NCBI RefSeq assembly: GCF_023277925.1 | Contig: NZ_CP063832.1 | Coordinates: 4,998,501-5,062,500 of the forward strand | Source: Pseudomonas entomophila | Lineage (GTDB): Bacteria; Pseudomonadota; Gammaproteobacteria; Pseudomonadales; Pseudomonadaceae | Reading direction: 5' to 3' | DNA: 64,000 nt | In this document: one piece after another, positions 53,729-64,000 of the stretch | Layout of the letters: every line of letters begins with the position of its first letter | Numbering within the stretch: the stretch's first letter is position 1 | Translations under genes and position numbers: made by a program | Notes under the pieces: generated by a model | Databases searched by the model: none | Seen by the model: the letters and a program-made list of their open reading frames with translations, nothing else | What the model was told of the DNA's origin: nothing

Positions 53729-53876
53729 GAGGGTGTGGTGCCTTCAGGCGGGTTTCCAGCACGGCGACGAACGCCCGCGCTTCGGCTTCGCTGCGGAAAC
53801 TCACCACGTGTTGATCGAGCTGGACTTGCCAGGGGCAGTTCGGGTTTCGGTTCGACGCACTGACGACAATCTTCAT
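53679..53876 (-). CDS. Small conserved-looking protein (65 aa)
   Basis: A short protein beginning MKIVVSASNRNPNCPWQVQL and containing HVVSFRSEAEARAFVAVLET, a compact alpha/beta pattern like small DUF proteins. GGAGG lies 9 bases upstream of the ATG at 53876. Its 3' end overlaps the efflux pump's 3' end by 50 bases on the opposite strand. No family name is assigned. The ribosome site and balanced composition suggest it is real. Confidence 0.6.
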   Translation of the reverse strand: MKIVVSASNRNPNCPWQVQLDQHVVSFRSEAEARAFVAVLETRLKAPHPLTPADWTASAGSALRH

Positions 53877-54274
53877 CGCGACCCACCTCCAGTGAGCGAA
53901 AGCGGTTGAAGTTTAGCGCCACTGTGGGCGCCCGGCATGATCGAGGTCAGGACTCTGACTGACGGTCATGGTAGGGAGGTGGCGGGAAGCTTTCTGTTTT
54001 ATCCCAGGTATTTGGTGTAACGAGTTGTCGGTCTTGTCGGGCTGCCTGCGTACGGTGGCCGCACCCTGCCAGGCGATAGCCAAGCTATTCCGGGAGTATC
54101 GGGCGCAATACGCGGGCTGGCATCGTGAAGTTTCAGGCAAGGCATGCCGCGCGATACCACGGCAGCGGCCTACTTAACGGGGTGGGCCAGCAGCTTATAC
54201 TGCCGCCGCAATCCAGCGCCCCGGGGAGGCCGGTTGTCGCTATCCGACGAGATCATTCAGGGAGCTACACAGTC
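53877..54274. other. Intergenic region between small gene and ArsR-like gene
   Basis: The 398-base region has no convincing gene on either strand; the open frames in it lack ribosome sites and have low-complexity translations. The likely content is the promoters of the two divergent genes. No clear repeat or palindrome was seen. Confidence 0.5.
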
Positions 54275-55968
<1,694 letters not shown>

Positions 55969-55973
55969 CTACA

Positions 55974-56006
55974 GGGCCTGGCCGGGCATTGCGCCCGGCC
56001 AGGCCC
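55974..56006. terminator. Strong hairpin between two deaminase genes
   Basis: GGGCCTGGCCGGGC (55974-55987) pairs perfectly with GCCCGGCCAGGCCC (55993-56006) around a 5-base loop. It ends 8 bases before the stop of the amidohydrolase gene, so it follows that gene's transcript. A U-tract is absent. It is also just upstream of the adenine deaminase start (55932). Confidence 0.75.
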
Positions 56007-56014
56007 TCGATCGG

Positions 56015-57370
56015 TCAACCGGCGATCAGGCGGGCCGCGGCTTGGCGGTGGTCGGCGATCAGGCCTTGCACGTCCAGGCCTTCGATCTGGCCGTCGATGA
56101 CACGCCACTGGCCACCGACCATCACCCGGTCAGCGCGGTCGGCAGCGCACAGCAGCAAGGCCGAAAGCGGGTCATGGCTGCCGGAGAAGCGCAGTTCGTC
56201 GAGCTTGAACAGCGCCAGGTCCGCCTGCTTGCCCACGGCAAGCTCACCGATGTCGCTGCGGCCCAGCAGTTGCGCCGAACCACGGGTGGCCCAGCCGAGG
56301 GCGCGTTCCGGGGTGATCAGTTCGGCGCCATAGCGCAGGCGTTGCAGGTACAGGGCCTGGCGGGCCTCGAGGATCATGTTCGAGGCGTCGTTGGAGGCCG
56401 AGCCGTCGACCCCGAGCCCTACTGGTGCGCCGGCCGCTTCCAGGTCAACGGTCGGGCAGATGCCTGAGGCCAGGCGCATGTTCGAGCTCGGGCAATGGCA
56501 AATGCCGGTGCCGGCCGCGCCCAGGCGGGCGATTTCGTCGGGGTTGAAGTGGATGCCGTGGGCCAGCCAGGTGCGTGGGCCGAGCCAGCCGACGCTGTCC
56601 AGATAGTCGACGGTACGCAGGCCGAAGCGTTGCAGGCAGAAGTCTTCTTCGTCGAGGGTCTCGGCCAGGTGGGTATGCAGGCGCACATCCAGCGCTTCGG
56701 CCAGTTCGGCGCTGGCGCGCATGATTTCTGGCGTTACCGAGAACGGCGAGCAGGGTGCCAGGGCGATCTGGATGCGGGCGCCGTCACCACGTTCGTGGTA
56801 GCTGTGGATAAGTCGCTGGCTGTCGGCCAGGATCACTTCGCCCTGTTGCACGGTCTGCTGCGGTGGCAGGCCACCGTCCTTCTCGCCCAGGCTCATCGAG
56901 CCACGGGTGAGCATGGCGCGCATGCCCAGCTTGCGCACCGCCTCGACTTGCACGTCGATGGCGTTGTCCAGGCCTTCTGGGAACAGGTAGTGGTGGTCGG
57001 CGGCGGTAGTGCAGCCCGACAGCAGCAGCTCGGCCAGGGCGACTTGGCTGGCCAGTTCCAGTTTGGCGGGTGTGAGGCGAGCCCAAACCGGGTAGAGGGT
57101 CTTGAGCCAGGGGAACAGGGGCTGGTTGACCACCGGCGCCCAGGCGCGGGTCAGGGTCTGGTAGAAGTGGTGGTGGGTGTTGATCAAGCCGGGCAGCACC
57201 ACGTGCTCGCGGGCGTCGAATATCTGGACGCAGGGTGCGCTGGGGGCTTGGCCGGCGGCAAGCAGTTCGGTGATGCGGCCGTCCTCGATCACCAAGCCGC
57301 CACGGGCGTCTTGATTGTTGGCGGTGAAGATGGCGAGGGGGGATTTCAACCAGATGCGGGTCGCAGGCAT
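56015..57370 (-). CDS. TRZ/ATZ-family amidohydrolase, 8-oxoguanine deaminase type (451 aa)
   Basis: The metal-dependent amidohydrolase fold is marked by NTHHHFYQTLTRAW near residue 65 (HxH-like), the catalytic His region TTAADHHYLFPE, HTHLAETLDEEDFCLQ, HGIHFNPDEI and DGSASNDASNM. This motif set is that of 8-oxoguanine deaminase of the TRZ/ATZ group, which deaminates 8-oxoguanine to urate. A chlorohydrolase-type role cannot be excluded. Start ATG at 57370. Together with the adjacent adenine deaminase it fits purine salvage and clean-up. Confidence 0.88.
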   Translation of the reverse strand: MPATRIWLKSPLAIFTANNQDARGGLVIEDGRITELLAAGQAPSAPCVQIFDAREHVVLPGLINTHHHFYQTLTRAWAPVVNQPLFPWLKTLYPVWARLTPAKLELASQVALAELLLSGCTTAADHHYLFPEGLDNAIDVQVEAVRKLGMRAMLTRGSMSLGEKDGGLPPQQTVQQGEVILADSQRLIHSYHERGDGARIQIALAPCSPFSVTPEIMRASAELAEALDVRLHTHLAETLDEEDFCLQRFGLRTVDYLDSVGWLGPRTWLAHGIHFNPDEIARLGAAGTGICHCPSSNMRLASGICPTVDLEAAGAPVGLGVDGSASNDASNMILEARQALYLQRLRYGAELITPERALGWATRGSAQLLGRSDIGELAVGKQADLALFKLDELRFSGSHDPLSALLLCAADRADRVMVGGQWRVIDGQIEGLDVQGLIADHRQAAARLIAG

Positions 57371-57490
57371 GTTGCCGGCTCCTCTGAAAGTGGGTTCAGG
57401 TTAGCCAGCTCAGTGTTGCCCTGTCTGCTGATCCAGGTCCGCCGCGGGGGCGAGGTTTCGAGTCTACTGCCTCGCCGCGCGGCTTTCAAT

Positions 57491-58177
57491 TCACCAGGTG
57501 AGCGCTTCGCCCTTGTAGTTGATGAAGCGCAGCCCGCCCTTGCCGCGGTACGCCTTGACCTGCTCGAGCATGCCACGGGTGCTGGTGAGCACGTCGATCT
57601 CGGCGTTCTCGCCGCCCATGTCAGTCTTCACCCAGCCTGGGTGCATGGCCAGTACGCACAGGTCGGGGCGTTGCAGTTCGACCACGAAGCTGTTGATCAT
57701 CGAGTTGAGCGCCGCCTTGCTGGCCTTGTACAGGCAGATCTCGCCGCCGTCGGGGATGGTCACGCTGCCCAGGATCGAACTCATGAACGCCAGCACGCCG
57801 CTGCCTTGGCGAACCTGGCCGGCCAGGCGGCGGGCGACACGGATAGGCGCCACGGCATTGGTCATGAACAGGTCGCCAATTTCCTGCGCCTGGACGCGCT
57901 CCAGGTCTTGCGGCAGTGGGCCCATCACCCCGGCGTTGACGAATACCAGGTCGAACACCTCGCCTTGCAAGCGCTGCTTGAGGTCGTCGAGCTGTGCAGT
58001 GTCGTTCATTTCCAGGCGTTCGATGCGCACACCGGGGACCTCGGCCAGTGCACCCGGCTTCTGCGGGTCGCGCACGGTGGCGACAATGTTCCAGCCATCC
58101 TCTTGCAAGCGTTGCACCAGGCCGAGGCCGAGGCCTCGGGAGGCGCCGATGATCAGGGCGGTCTTGTTCGGGGTCAT
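57491..58177 (-). CDS. Short-chain dehydrogenase/reductase, CsgA/C-factor-like (228 aa)
   Basis: An SDR oxidoreductase with the cofactor loop LIIGASRGLGLGLVQRL (TGxxxGxG variant, IGASRGLG), the FVNAGVMGP motif, catalytic serine in MSSILGSV and YKASKAALN. The specificity is for NADPH or NADH, substrate unknown. The ATG at 58177 begins MTPNKTALIIGAS. It stands alone between the amidohydrolase and the non-coding region. Confidence 0.88.
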   Translation of the reverse strand: MTPNKTALIIGASRGLGLGLVQRLQEDGWNIVATVRDPQKPGALAEVPGVRIERLEMNDTAQLDDLKQRLQGEVFDLVFVNAGVMGPLPQDLERVQAQEIGDLFMTNAVAPIRVARRLAGQVRQGSGVLAFMSSILGSVTIPDGGEICLYKASKAALNSMINSFVVELQRPDLCVLAMHPGWVKTDMGGENAEIDVLTSTRGMLEQVKAYRGKGGLRFINYKGEALTW

Positions 58178-58342
58178 TTCGATGCTCCTTTCAATGATGA
58201 GCCTTATGCACAGGCAATGCTGTCCGCAGGGTTGCGGCGAGCCAGGATGACGAGCTTAGTCCAGGTGCCCATCGTCTGATCAAAAAATGATCGGCAGGCT
58301 GGGAGCCCGATGCCACCGGCTTTTGCCGGGGTGTTCAACGGG

Positions 58343-58351
58343 TTATCCACA
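58343..58351 (+). promoter_or_regulatory. DnaA box (TTATCCACA)
   Basis: Positions 58343-58351 read TTATCCACA, identical to the high-affinity DnaA box consensus. Confidence 0.75.
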
Positions 58352-58542
58352 AGCTGCTCCACAGTAATTGTGTGCAAGCCTCGCCACATGGAAATACCCG
58401 TATTTGTGTGTCGAGCCCGCTCGGACTGGGGATAACTCACAGGCTTTCAGTCACTTGGGCCAATGTCACACAATTGTGATCAAAATATGCTCAACCTCCT
58501 GGAGGCTTAGAGACACAGGGGCTGCATAAAAGTGCCCAAAGC

Positions 58543-58551
58543 TTATCCACA
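58543..58551 (+). promoter_or_regulatory. DnaA box (TTATCCACA)
   Basis: Positions 58543-58551 repeat TTATCCACA exactly, 200 bases from the first box and in the same orientation. Confidence 0.75.
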
Positions 58552-58580
58552 GGCAGGCCCACAGTAGATGTGGGCAACGT

Positions 58581-59165
58581 TCATTGCCGCTCCAGCAGGA
58601 TGCGCCCTCGGCTGATGTCCGCGTACTGTTGCTGCAGTGTGTCCAGGTGGACGTCGCCCAAGGCGATGCGCAGGTCCACACCGTTGGCGGTGAATTGTTC
58701 GTCCAGCACCAGGCCATCCACTTCCGCCAGACGCAGCTTGACCAGTGCCAGCTCGCTGAACGTACAGCTGCAACTGAACTCGCTGCGTTGCACGAGCAGC
58801 CGCTTGGGCGCCTGCTGCAGGCATTTGTTGGCGCCACCACCGTAGGCGCGGGCCAGGCCACCAGTACCTAGCTGGATACCGCCGTACCAGCGAATCACCA
58901 ACACGACCACCTGATCGCAGTCCTGGGCTTCGATGGCGGCGAGGATCGGCCGCCCGGCGGTACCGCCAGGTTCGCCATCGTCGCTGCTGCGGTACTGGCC
59001 GCCGAGCTTCCAGGCCCAGCAGTTGTGGGTGGCCGCCAGGTCGCTGTGGCGTTCGATGAAGGCCATTGCCTCGGCGGCACTGCTGATGGGGCCGGCGAGG
59101 GTGATGAAACGGCTCTTGCGGATGTCCTCGCGGAACTCGCAGAGCTCGAGCAGGGTAGAAGGCAT
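58581..59165 (-). CDS. yigZ: YigZ/IMPACT-family protein (194 aa)
   Basis: An IMPACT-type protein: N-terminal domain with SRFITLAGPISSAAEAMAFI, central DDGEPGGTAGRPILAAIEAQ (the family's D-x-x-E-P-x-G-T-x-G motif) and VVVLVIRWYGGIQLGTGGLA (R-Y-x-G-G). The C-terminal ferredoxin-like region is near residues 135-190. The family binds nucleic acid or translation-related partners; precise function is not known. It ends 5 bases before the hairpin region. Confidence 0.9.
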   Translation of the reverse strand: MPSTLLELCEFREDIRKSRFITLAGPISSAAEAMAFIERHSDLAATHNCWAWKLGGQYRSSDDGEPGGTAGRPILAAIEAQDCDQVVVLVIRWYGGIQLGTGGLARAYGGGANKCLQQAPKRLLVQRSEFSCSCTFSELALVKLRLAEVDGLVLDEQFTANGVDLRIALGDVHLDTLQQQYADISRGRILLERQ

Positions 59166-59174
59166 AGGTTCAGG

Positions 59175-59837
59175 TCAGGCGGGCGTGGTGATGCCGCAGC
59201 CTTTGAGAATGATGTGGATAAGGTTGTTGCTGGCGTCTTCCATATCCTGCTTGGTCAGGCGGGTGCGGCCGGTGACCTGGCAGATCTGGGTGGCGAAGTC
59301 GGCATAGTGCTGGGTGCTGCCCCAGAGCAGGAAGATCAGGTGCACCGGGTCCACCGGGTCCATCTTGCCGGCGTCGATCCAGGCCTGGAACACCGCGGCG
59401 CGGCCACGGAACCATTCGCGGTAGTCGGCGCTGAAGTATTCGCTCAGGCATTCGCCGCCACTGATCACTTCCATGGCGAAGATTCGCGAGGCCTGCGGGT
59501 TGCGTCGGGAGAATTCCATCTTGGTGCGGATGTACTGGCTCAGCGCCTCGGCCGGGTCGTCCTCGACGCTCAGGGCGTTGAAGGTGCTGTCCCACAGCTC
59601 GATGATGTTGCTCAGCACCGCGATGTACAGGCCCAGCTTGTTGGTGAAGTAGTAGTGCAGGTTGGCCTTGGGCAGCCCGGCCTTGAGCGCGATGGTGTTC
59701 ATGCTCGTGCCCTTGTAGCCGTGGCGGGCGAATTCGTCTTCGGCGGCCTGGATGATGGCCTGCTCGTTCTTCTGGCGGATGCGGCCGGCGGGCTTGCCCG
59801 AGGTGGGGGAGCGATGCGCAGGGACTTCTAGGGTCAT
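59175..59837 (-). CDS. TetR-family transcriptional regulator, RutR-like (220 aa)
   Basis: The N-terminal helix-turn-helix is marked by AAEDEFARHGYKGTSMNTIA and LPKANLHYYFTNKLGLY; a RutR-type C-terminal domain follows with FSRRNPQASRIFAMEVISGG and AWIDAGKMDPVDPVHLIFLL. RutR-like regulators sense pyrimidine-related ligands. Because beta-alanine is a product of uracil breakdown and the next genes handle it, a link to that pathway is possible but not shown. The ATG at 59837 is preferred; an in-frame TTG at 59864 has no better site. Confidence 0.85.
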   Translation of the reverse strand: MTLEVPAHRSPTSGKPAGRIRQKNEQAIIQAAEDEFARHGYKGTSMNTIALKAGLPKANLHYYFTNKLGLYIAVLSNIIELWDSTFNALSVEDDPAEALSQYIRTKMEFSRRNPQASRIFAMEVISGGECLSEYFSADYREWFRGRAAVFQAWIDAGKMDPVDPVHLIFLLWGSTQHYADFATQICQVTGRTRLTKQDMEDASNNLIHIILKGCGITTPA

Positions 59838-59926
59838 GGACGATTCCGGACGGGTCGGTGACAACGAATGTTGGACAGATTACCTGCCTGCGCCGAAGTG
59901 ACAAGCATTAGCGTCAGGCACAGGCA

Positions 59927-60844
59927 TCAGCGTGTCGCAGACAGGCTCTCGAGGAAGCTTTCCAGCACCAGGTTCGGCCTGCGCCCCTTGCGGGTCACCC
60001 AGCTCAAGCTCAGGTCGTAGAAGCGTTGCGCCGGCTTCAACGCGCGCAGACGGCCTTGTTGCACCCAGAACATCGCGTAGTGGTCGGGCAGGTAGCCGAT
60101 GTAGCGGCCTGTCAGTATGAGGAAGGCCATGCCTTCGCGGTCCGAGGCACTGGCGGTGCAGTGCAGGGCCTGATAGTGCGCCTGGATGTCGGCAGGCAGG
60201 CGGAAGGTCGGGGCGATGGCGTCCTGGCTGTTGAGGCGCGCGTCATCGATCTGCTGGTCATCGGCATAGAACAGCGGGTGTCCGACCGCGCAGTAGAGTA
60301 GCGAACGCTCGCTGTAAAGTGGCTGGTACTCAAGCCCGGACAGTGGGCTGGTCTGCGGCACCACCCCCACATGCAGGCTGCCATCGAGCACCCCTTGCTC
60401 GACCTGGCTGGGGGCGATCATGCGGATCTGGATGTGCACATCGGGACCACGGTCCTTCAGTTCGGCCAAGGCGTGGGTGATGCGCATGTGCGGCAGGGTG
60501 ACCAGGTTGTCGGTCAAGCCGATGTTCAACTCGCCGCGCAGGTGCTGGTGCAGGCCATTGACCTCGGTGCGGAACGTTTCCAGGGCGCTGAGCAGTTGCA
60601 GCGCCGAGTGGTAGACCTCGCGGCCCTCCTCCGTCAGCGAGAAACCGGCGCGACCGCGCTGGCACAGGCGCAGGCCCAGGCGTTGCTCGAGGTCGTTCAT
60701 CTGCTGGCTGATCGCCGAGCGGCCGATTCCCAGCACGTTCTCCGCCGCCGAGAAGCCGCCGCACTCAACGACGCTGCGGTAGATCTTCAACAGACGGATG
60801 TCGAAATCGCTGACCTGGGCGAGGGGATCGGGGCGCCGGCTCAT
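59927..60844 (-). CDS. bauR: LysR-family regulator of the transaminase-dehydrogenase genes (305 aa)
   Basis: A LysR regulator with the helix-turn-helix VECGGFSAAENVLGIGRSAI and a C-terminal sensor domain of normal size. It is divergent from the beta-alanine transaminase gene, with a 119-base intergenic region, which is the classic arrangement for a LysR activator of its neighbour. The name BauR is used for the analogous regulator of bau genes in P. aeruginosa and is given here by position and family only. Confidence 0.85.
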   Translation of the reverse strand: MSRRPDPLAQVSDFDIRLLKIYRSVVECGGFSAAENVLGIGRSAISQQMNDLEQRLGLRLCQRGRAGFSLTEEGREVYHSALQLLSALETFRTEVNGLHQHLRGELNIGLTDNLVTLPHMRITHALAELKDRGPDVHIQIRMIAPSQVEQGVLDGSLHVGVVPQTSPLSGLEYQPLYSERSLLYCAVGHPLFYADDQQIDDARLNSQDAIAPTFRLPADIQAHYQALHCTASASDREGMAFLILTGRYIGYLPDHYAMFWVQQGRLRALKPAQRFYDLSLSWVTRKGRRPNLVLESFLESLSATR

Positions 60845-60963
60845 TAGTTTAGTTATCCGCTGACTGAAGGTTAGAAATGCTGGGTTTTTCGAACTTTATC
60901 GCCGTGACAACTTAGCTGCAACAACACCCCATCGTTGCCTAATCGTCTTCCGAGGAACCGCCG

Positions 60964-62310
60964 ATGAACATGCCCGAAACCGCCCAGGCCGGCCTGGCCA
61001 GCCAGCTCAAGCTGGATGCCCACTGGATGCCTTACACCGCCAACCGCAACTTCCAGCGCGATCCGCGCCTGATCGTGGCGGCCGAAGGCAACTACCTGGT
61101 CGACGACAAAGGCCGCAAGATCTTCGACGCCTTGTCGGGCTTGTGGACCTGCGGTGCCGGGCATACCCGCAAGGAGATCAGCGAGGCGGTGGCCCGCCAG
61201 GTCGCCACCCTCGACTACTCTCCGGCCTTCCAGTTCGGCCACCCGCTGTCGTTCCAACTGGCCGAGAAGATCGCCAATCTCACGCCGGGTGACCTGAACC
61301 ACGTGTTCTTCACCAACTCCGGTTCCGAATGCGCCGACACCGCGCTGAAGATGGTCCGCGCCTACTGGCGCCTGAAAGGCCAGGCGACCAAGACCAAGAT
61401 CATCGGTCGCGCCCGTGGCTATCATGGCGTGAACATCGCCGGCACCAGCCTGGGCGGCGTCAACGGCAACCGCAAACTGTTTGGGCAGTTGCTGGACGTC
61501 GACCACCTGCCACACACCGTGCTGCCCGCCAACGTCTTCAGCAAGGGCATGCCGGAGGAGGGCGGCATCGCCCTGGCTGACGAAATGCTCAAACTGATCG
61601 AGTTGCATGATGCCTCGAACATCGCCGCGGTGATCGTCGAGCCGCTGGCCGGCTCCGCTGGCGTGCTGCCGCCGCCGAAGGGTTACCTGAAGCGCCTGCG
61701 CGAGATCTGCAGCCAGCACAATATCCTGTTGATCTTCGACGAAGTCATCACCGGCTTCGGGCGCATGGGCGCCATGACCGGTGCCGAAGCGTTCGGTGTC
61801 ACCCCGGACCTGATGTGCATCGCCAAGCAGGTCACCAACGGTGCGATCCCGATGGGCGCGGTGGTTGCCACTGGCGAGATCTACCAGACCTTCATGAACC
61901 AGCCGACGCCTGAGTACGCAGTGGAGTTTCCCCACGGCTACACCTACTCGGCGCACCCTGTGGCCTGCGCCGCCGGCATCGCCGCCCTGGACCTGCTGCA
62001 GAAAGAGAACCTGGTGCAGGCCGCCGCCGAGCTGGCGCCGCACTTCGAGAAGCTGTTGCACGGCGTCAAGGGGACCAAGAACGTCGTCGACATCCGCAAC
62101 TACGGCCTGGCCGGTGCCATTCAGATCGCCGCCCGCGACGGTGATGCGATCGTGCGTCCGTACGAAGCGGCGATGAAGCTGTGGCAAGCGGGCTTCTATG
62201 TGCGCTTCGGCGGCGACACCCTACAGTTCGGGCCAACCTTCAACACCCAGCCACAGGAACTGGATCGCCTGTTCGACGCGGTGGGCGAAGCCCTGAACAA
62301 GGTCGACTGA
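60964..62310 (+). CDS. bauA: Beta-alanine (omega-amino acid):pyruvate transaminase (448 aa)
   Basis: This is a class III PLP transaminase that moves the amino group of beta-alanine (or a similar omega-amine) to pyruvate, giving malonate semialdehyde and alanine. The PLP-lysine is Lys288 in MCIAKQVTNGAIPMGA; other family motifs are GLWTCGAGHTRKEI, FFTNSGSECADTALKM, ARGYHGVNIAGTSLGG and LIFDEVITGFGRMG. The N-terminus QLKLDAHWMPYTANRNFQ is characteristic of the omega-amino acid group. GAGGAA precedes the ATG. mmsA follows 71 bases downstream. Confidence 0.94.
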   Translation: MNMPETAQAGLASQLKLDAHWMPYTANRNFQRDPRLIVAAEGNYLVDDKGRKIFDALSGLWTCGAGHTRKEISEAVARQVATLDYSPAFQFGHPLSFQLAEKIANLTPGDLNHVFFTNSGSECADTALKMVRAYWRLKGQATKTKIIGRARGYHGVNIAGTSLGGVNGNRKLFGQLLDVDHLPHTVLPANVFSKGMPEEGGIALADEMLKLIELHDASNIAAVIVEPLAGSAGVLPPPKGYLKRLREICSQHNILLIFDEVITGFGRMGAMTGAEAFGVTPDLMCIAKQVTNGAIPMGAVVATGEIYQTFMNQPTPEYAVEFPHGYTYSAHPVACAAGIAALDLLQKENLVQAAAELAPHFEKLLHGVKGTKNVVDIRNYGLAGAIQIAARDGDAIVRPYEAAMKLWQAGFYVRFGGDTLQFGPTFNTQPQELDRLFDAVGEALNKVD

Positions 62311-62381
62311 TCTTTCTGATTTCGATGTCGGGCGCGTGAGCATCGCGCGCCTGCTTCCACCTTCTTTATCTGGAGTTCTGC

Positions 62382-63875
62382 ATGAGCATTGTTCAGCACC
62401 TGATCCACGGCGAGCTGGTCACCAAGGGCGAACGTACCGCCGACGTCTTCAACCCGTCCACCGGCCAGGCTGTGCGCAAGGTCGAACTGGCCAGCCGCGC
62501 CACCGTCCAGCAGGCCATCGACTCGGCCAAGGCCGCCTTCCCAGCCTGGCGCAACACCCCACCAGCCAAGCGCGCCCAGGTGATGTTCCGCTTCAAGCAA
62601 CTGCTTGAGCAGCACGAAGCGAAGATCTCGCAGATGATCAGCGAGGAGCATGGCAAGACTCTGGAAGACGCCGCGGGCGAGCTCAAGCGTGGTATCGAGA
62701 ACGTCGAGTTCGCCTGCGCCGCGCCGGAAGTGCTGAAAGGCGAGTACAGCCGTAACGTCGGCCCGAACATCGATGCCTGGTCGGACTTCCAGCCGCTGGG
62801 CGTGGTTGCTGGTATCACCCCGTTCAACTTCCCGGCCATGGTGCCGCTGTGGATGTACCCGCTGGCCATCGCTTGTGGCAACGCCTTCATCCTCAAGCCT
62901 TCCGAGCGTGACCCGAGTTCCACGCTGTTTATTGCTCAGTTGTTGCTGGAAGCTGGCCTGCCGAAGGGCATCCTCAATGTTGTGCATGGTGACAAGGAAG
63001 CCGTCGACGCGCTGATCGAGGCGCCGGAAGTCAAGGCGCTGAGTTTCGTTGGTTCGACTCCGATTGCCGAATACATCTATGCCGAGGGCACCAAGCGCGG
63101 CAAGCGCGTCCAGGCACTGGGCGGGGCGAAGAACCACGCGGTGCTGATGCCGGACGCCGATCTGGACAACGCTGTCAGCGCGCTGATGGGCGCGGCCTAC
63201 GGTTCTTGCGGCGAGCGCTGCATGGCTATCTCGGTGGCTGTGTGTGTCGGTGACCAGGTGGCCGATGCCTTGATCGCCAAGCTGGAGCCGCAGATCAAGG
63301 CGCTGAAGATCGGTGCCGGCACTTCCTGTGGCCTGGACATGGGGCCGCTGGTGACTGCCGCTGCCCGTGACAAGGTGGTGGGTTACATCGACGATGGTGT
63401 CGCTGCTGGTGCCAAGCTGGTGGTCGATGGGCGTGGTTATCGCGTAGGCGGTAACGAAGAGGGTTACTTCGTCGGTGGCACGCTGTTCGATAACGTCACC
63501 CCTGAGATGCGCATCTACAAGGAAGAGATCTTCGGGCCGGTGCTGTGTGTTGTTCGCGTGAACAGCTTGGAGCAGGCGATGCAGCTGATCAACGAGCACG
63601 AGTATGGCAATGGTACGTGCATCTTCACGCGTGATGGTGAGGCGGCTCGGCTGTTCTGCGATGAGATTGAAGTGGGCATGGTGGGTGTGAACGTGCCGCT
63701 GCCGGTGCCGGTGGCTTATCACAGCTTCGGTGGTTGGAAGCGTTCGCTGTTTGGCGACCTGCACGCCTATGGTCCGGATGGGGTGCGTTTCTATACCCGT
63801 CGCAAGGCGATTACCCAGCGCTGGCCGCAGCGTGCCAGCCATGAGGCTTCGCAGTTTGCGTTTCCTAGCCTTTAA
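62382..63875 (+). CDS. mmsA: CoA-acylating methylmalonate/malonate semialdehyde dehydrogenase (497 aa)
   Basis: The product oxidises malonate semialdehyde (or methylmalonate semialdehyde) with NAD and CoA to acetyl-CoA (or propionyl-CoA) and CO2, the next step after the transaminase. Family motifs are [54 protein letters not shown] and the catalytic cysteine in [15 protein letters not shown] (about Cys280). GGAG lies 7 bases upstream of the ATG. It is the last gene of the unit; a strong terminator follows 12 bases downstream. Confidence 0.95.
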   Translation: MSIVQHLIHGELVTKGERTADVFNPSTGQAVRKVELASRATVQQAIDSAKAAFPAWRNTPPAKRAQVMFRFKQLLEQHEAKISQMISEEHGKTLEDAAGELKRGIENVEFACAAPEVLKGEYSRNVGPNIDAWSDFQPLGVVAGITPFNFPAMVPLWMYPLAIACGNAFILKPSERDPSSTLFIAQLLLEAGLPKGILNVVHGDKEAVDALIEAPEVKALSFVGSTPIAEYIYAEGTKRGKRVQALGGAKNHAVLMPDADLDNAVSALMGAAYGSCGERCMAISVAVCVGDQVADALIAKLEPQIKALKIGAGTSCGLDMGPLVTAAARDKVVGYIDDGVAAGAKLVVDGRGYRVGGNEEGYFVGGTLFDNVTPEMRIYKEEIFGPVLCVVRVNSLEQAMQLINEHEYGNGTCIFTRDGEAARLFCDEIEVGMVGVNVPLPVPVAYHSFGGWKRSLFGDLHAYGPDGVRFYTRRKAITQRWPQRASHEASQFAFPSL

Positions 63876-63887
63876 GGGTTGAAAAGA

Positions 63888-63923
63888 AGCGGGGAGGCCA
63901 TCGGGTCTCCCCGCTTTGTTTTT
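63888..63923 (+). terminator. Intrinsic terminator of the transaminase-dehydrogenase unit
   Basis: AGCGGGGAG (63888-63896) pairs with CTCCCCGCT (63907-63915) and is followed by TTGTTTTT. The 9-bp GC-rich stem and the T-run are textbook. Confidence 0.93.
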
Positions 63924-64000
63924 GGGGCGCTCTTTCTTCTATATAGAAGTAGGGACCGGCAGGTGCCTGTCCCCCGTCATGCGGGGCGACCGCAGCGCCA

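Larger units (their letters stand above)
58178..58580. other. Non-coding region with DnaA boxes
   Basis: No gene fits in these 403 bases on either strand. The region is more AT-rich than its surroundings and contains two perfect DnaA boxes plus one near match (TGGGGATAA at 58427-58435). TTTGTGTGTCG-type and CACAATTGTGATC motifs, and AT-rich CAAAATATG, are also present, as well as a 7-bp hairpin GCCCACA-GTAGA-TGTGGGC at 58557-58575 next to the yigZ stop. It is not the chromosomal origin as no dnaA/rpmH genes are here. Confidence 0.75.

Noticed and set aside
53968..54177. Small plus-strand frame in the gap upstream of the ArsR-like gene
   Set aside because: No ribosome site and unusual composition; not supported as a gene.
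58178..58580. Chromosomal replication origin because of DnaA boxes
   Set aside because: Pseudomonas origins lie by dnaA, rpmH and dnaN; none is here and there are only two exact boxes without a clear AT-rich unwinding element.

Overview
The window looks like chromosome of a Pseudomonas of the P. putida group. The support is high-GC coding sequence packed on both strands, repeated intergenic REP palindromes of the P. putida kind (arms such as GTAGGAGCGGCTTCAGCCGCG), and gene sets typical of that group: ppa, an ethanolamine block, mpl-ubiX, a FabG4/thiolase/MaoC trio, a cue copper locus, purine deaminases and beta-alanine catabolism genes. No tRNA, rRNA, CRISPR array, insertion sequence or prophage was seen. 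The species call is inference from gene content, not from a database match.

Layout. 1-2519: the 3' part of a TonB-dependent receptor, probably for heme. 2898-8665: a compact four-gene cassette not tied to its neighbours: a LuxE-like acyl-protein synthetase, a fusion of a LuxC-like acyl-CoA reductase with a PaaK-like adenylating domain, a second free-standing PaaK-like ligase, and a GNAT acyltransferase. There is no luciferase, no LuxD and no carrier protein; this is the best candidate for an undescribed pathway. 8913-12580: an S24-type repressor, ppa, mtfA, a DedA membrane protein and an acetyltransferase. 12689-20279: ethanolamine catabolism (eutC, eutB, permease, aldehyde dehydrogenase) with two good sigma-54 promoters and a divergent sigma-54 activator that carries an in-frame REP element. 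20346-22605: mpl, ubiX and a small lipoprotein, overlapping end to end.

22693-39382: cell-surface island. An orphan TpsB outer-membrane transporter is followed by a full tad/flp pilus locus: flp with a single-domain response regulator on the minus strand; rcpC-rcpA-tadZ-tadA-tadB-tadC-tadD and a DUF3613 protein on the plus strand; then PprB-like regulator, prepilin peptidase, TadE/F-like pseudopilin, PprA-like histidine kinase and TadG-like protein. The pilin, secretin, motor, peptidase and two-component control are all present, so the island looks functional.

39603-48541: two tandem DUF4136 lipoproteins, cmoM with a MazG-like protein, MaoC/FabG4/thiolase, an AraC regulator and a chemoreceptor. 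48760-52345: copper homeostasis (copA-cueR, an exported unknown, copZ) with two recognisable CueR promoters. 52547-58177: a Bcr/CflA efflux pump, a small unknown protein, an ArsR-like regulator, adenine deaminase, an 8-oxoguanine deaminase-like amidohydrolase and an SDR. 58178-58580 is non-coding and holds two perfect DnaA boxes. 58581-63875: YigZ, a RutR-like TetR regulator, and the LysR/transaminase/semialdehyde dehydrogenase set for beta-alanine and related compounds, closed by a strong terminator.
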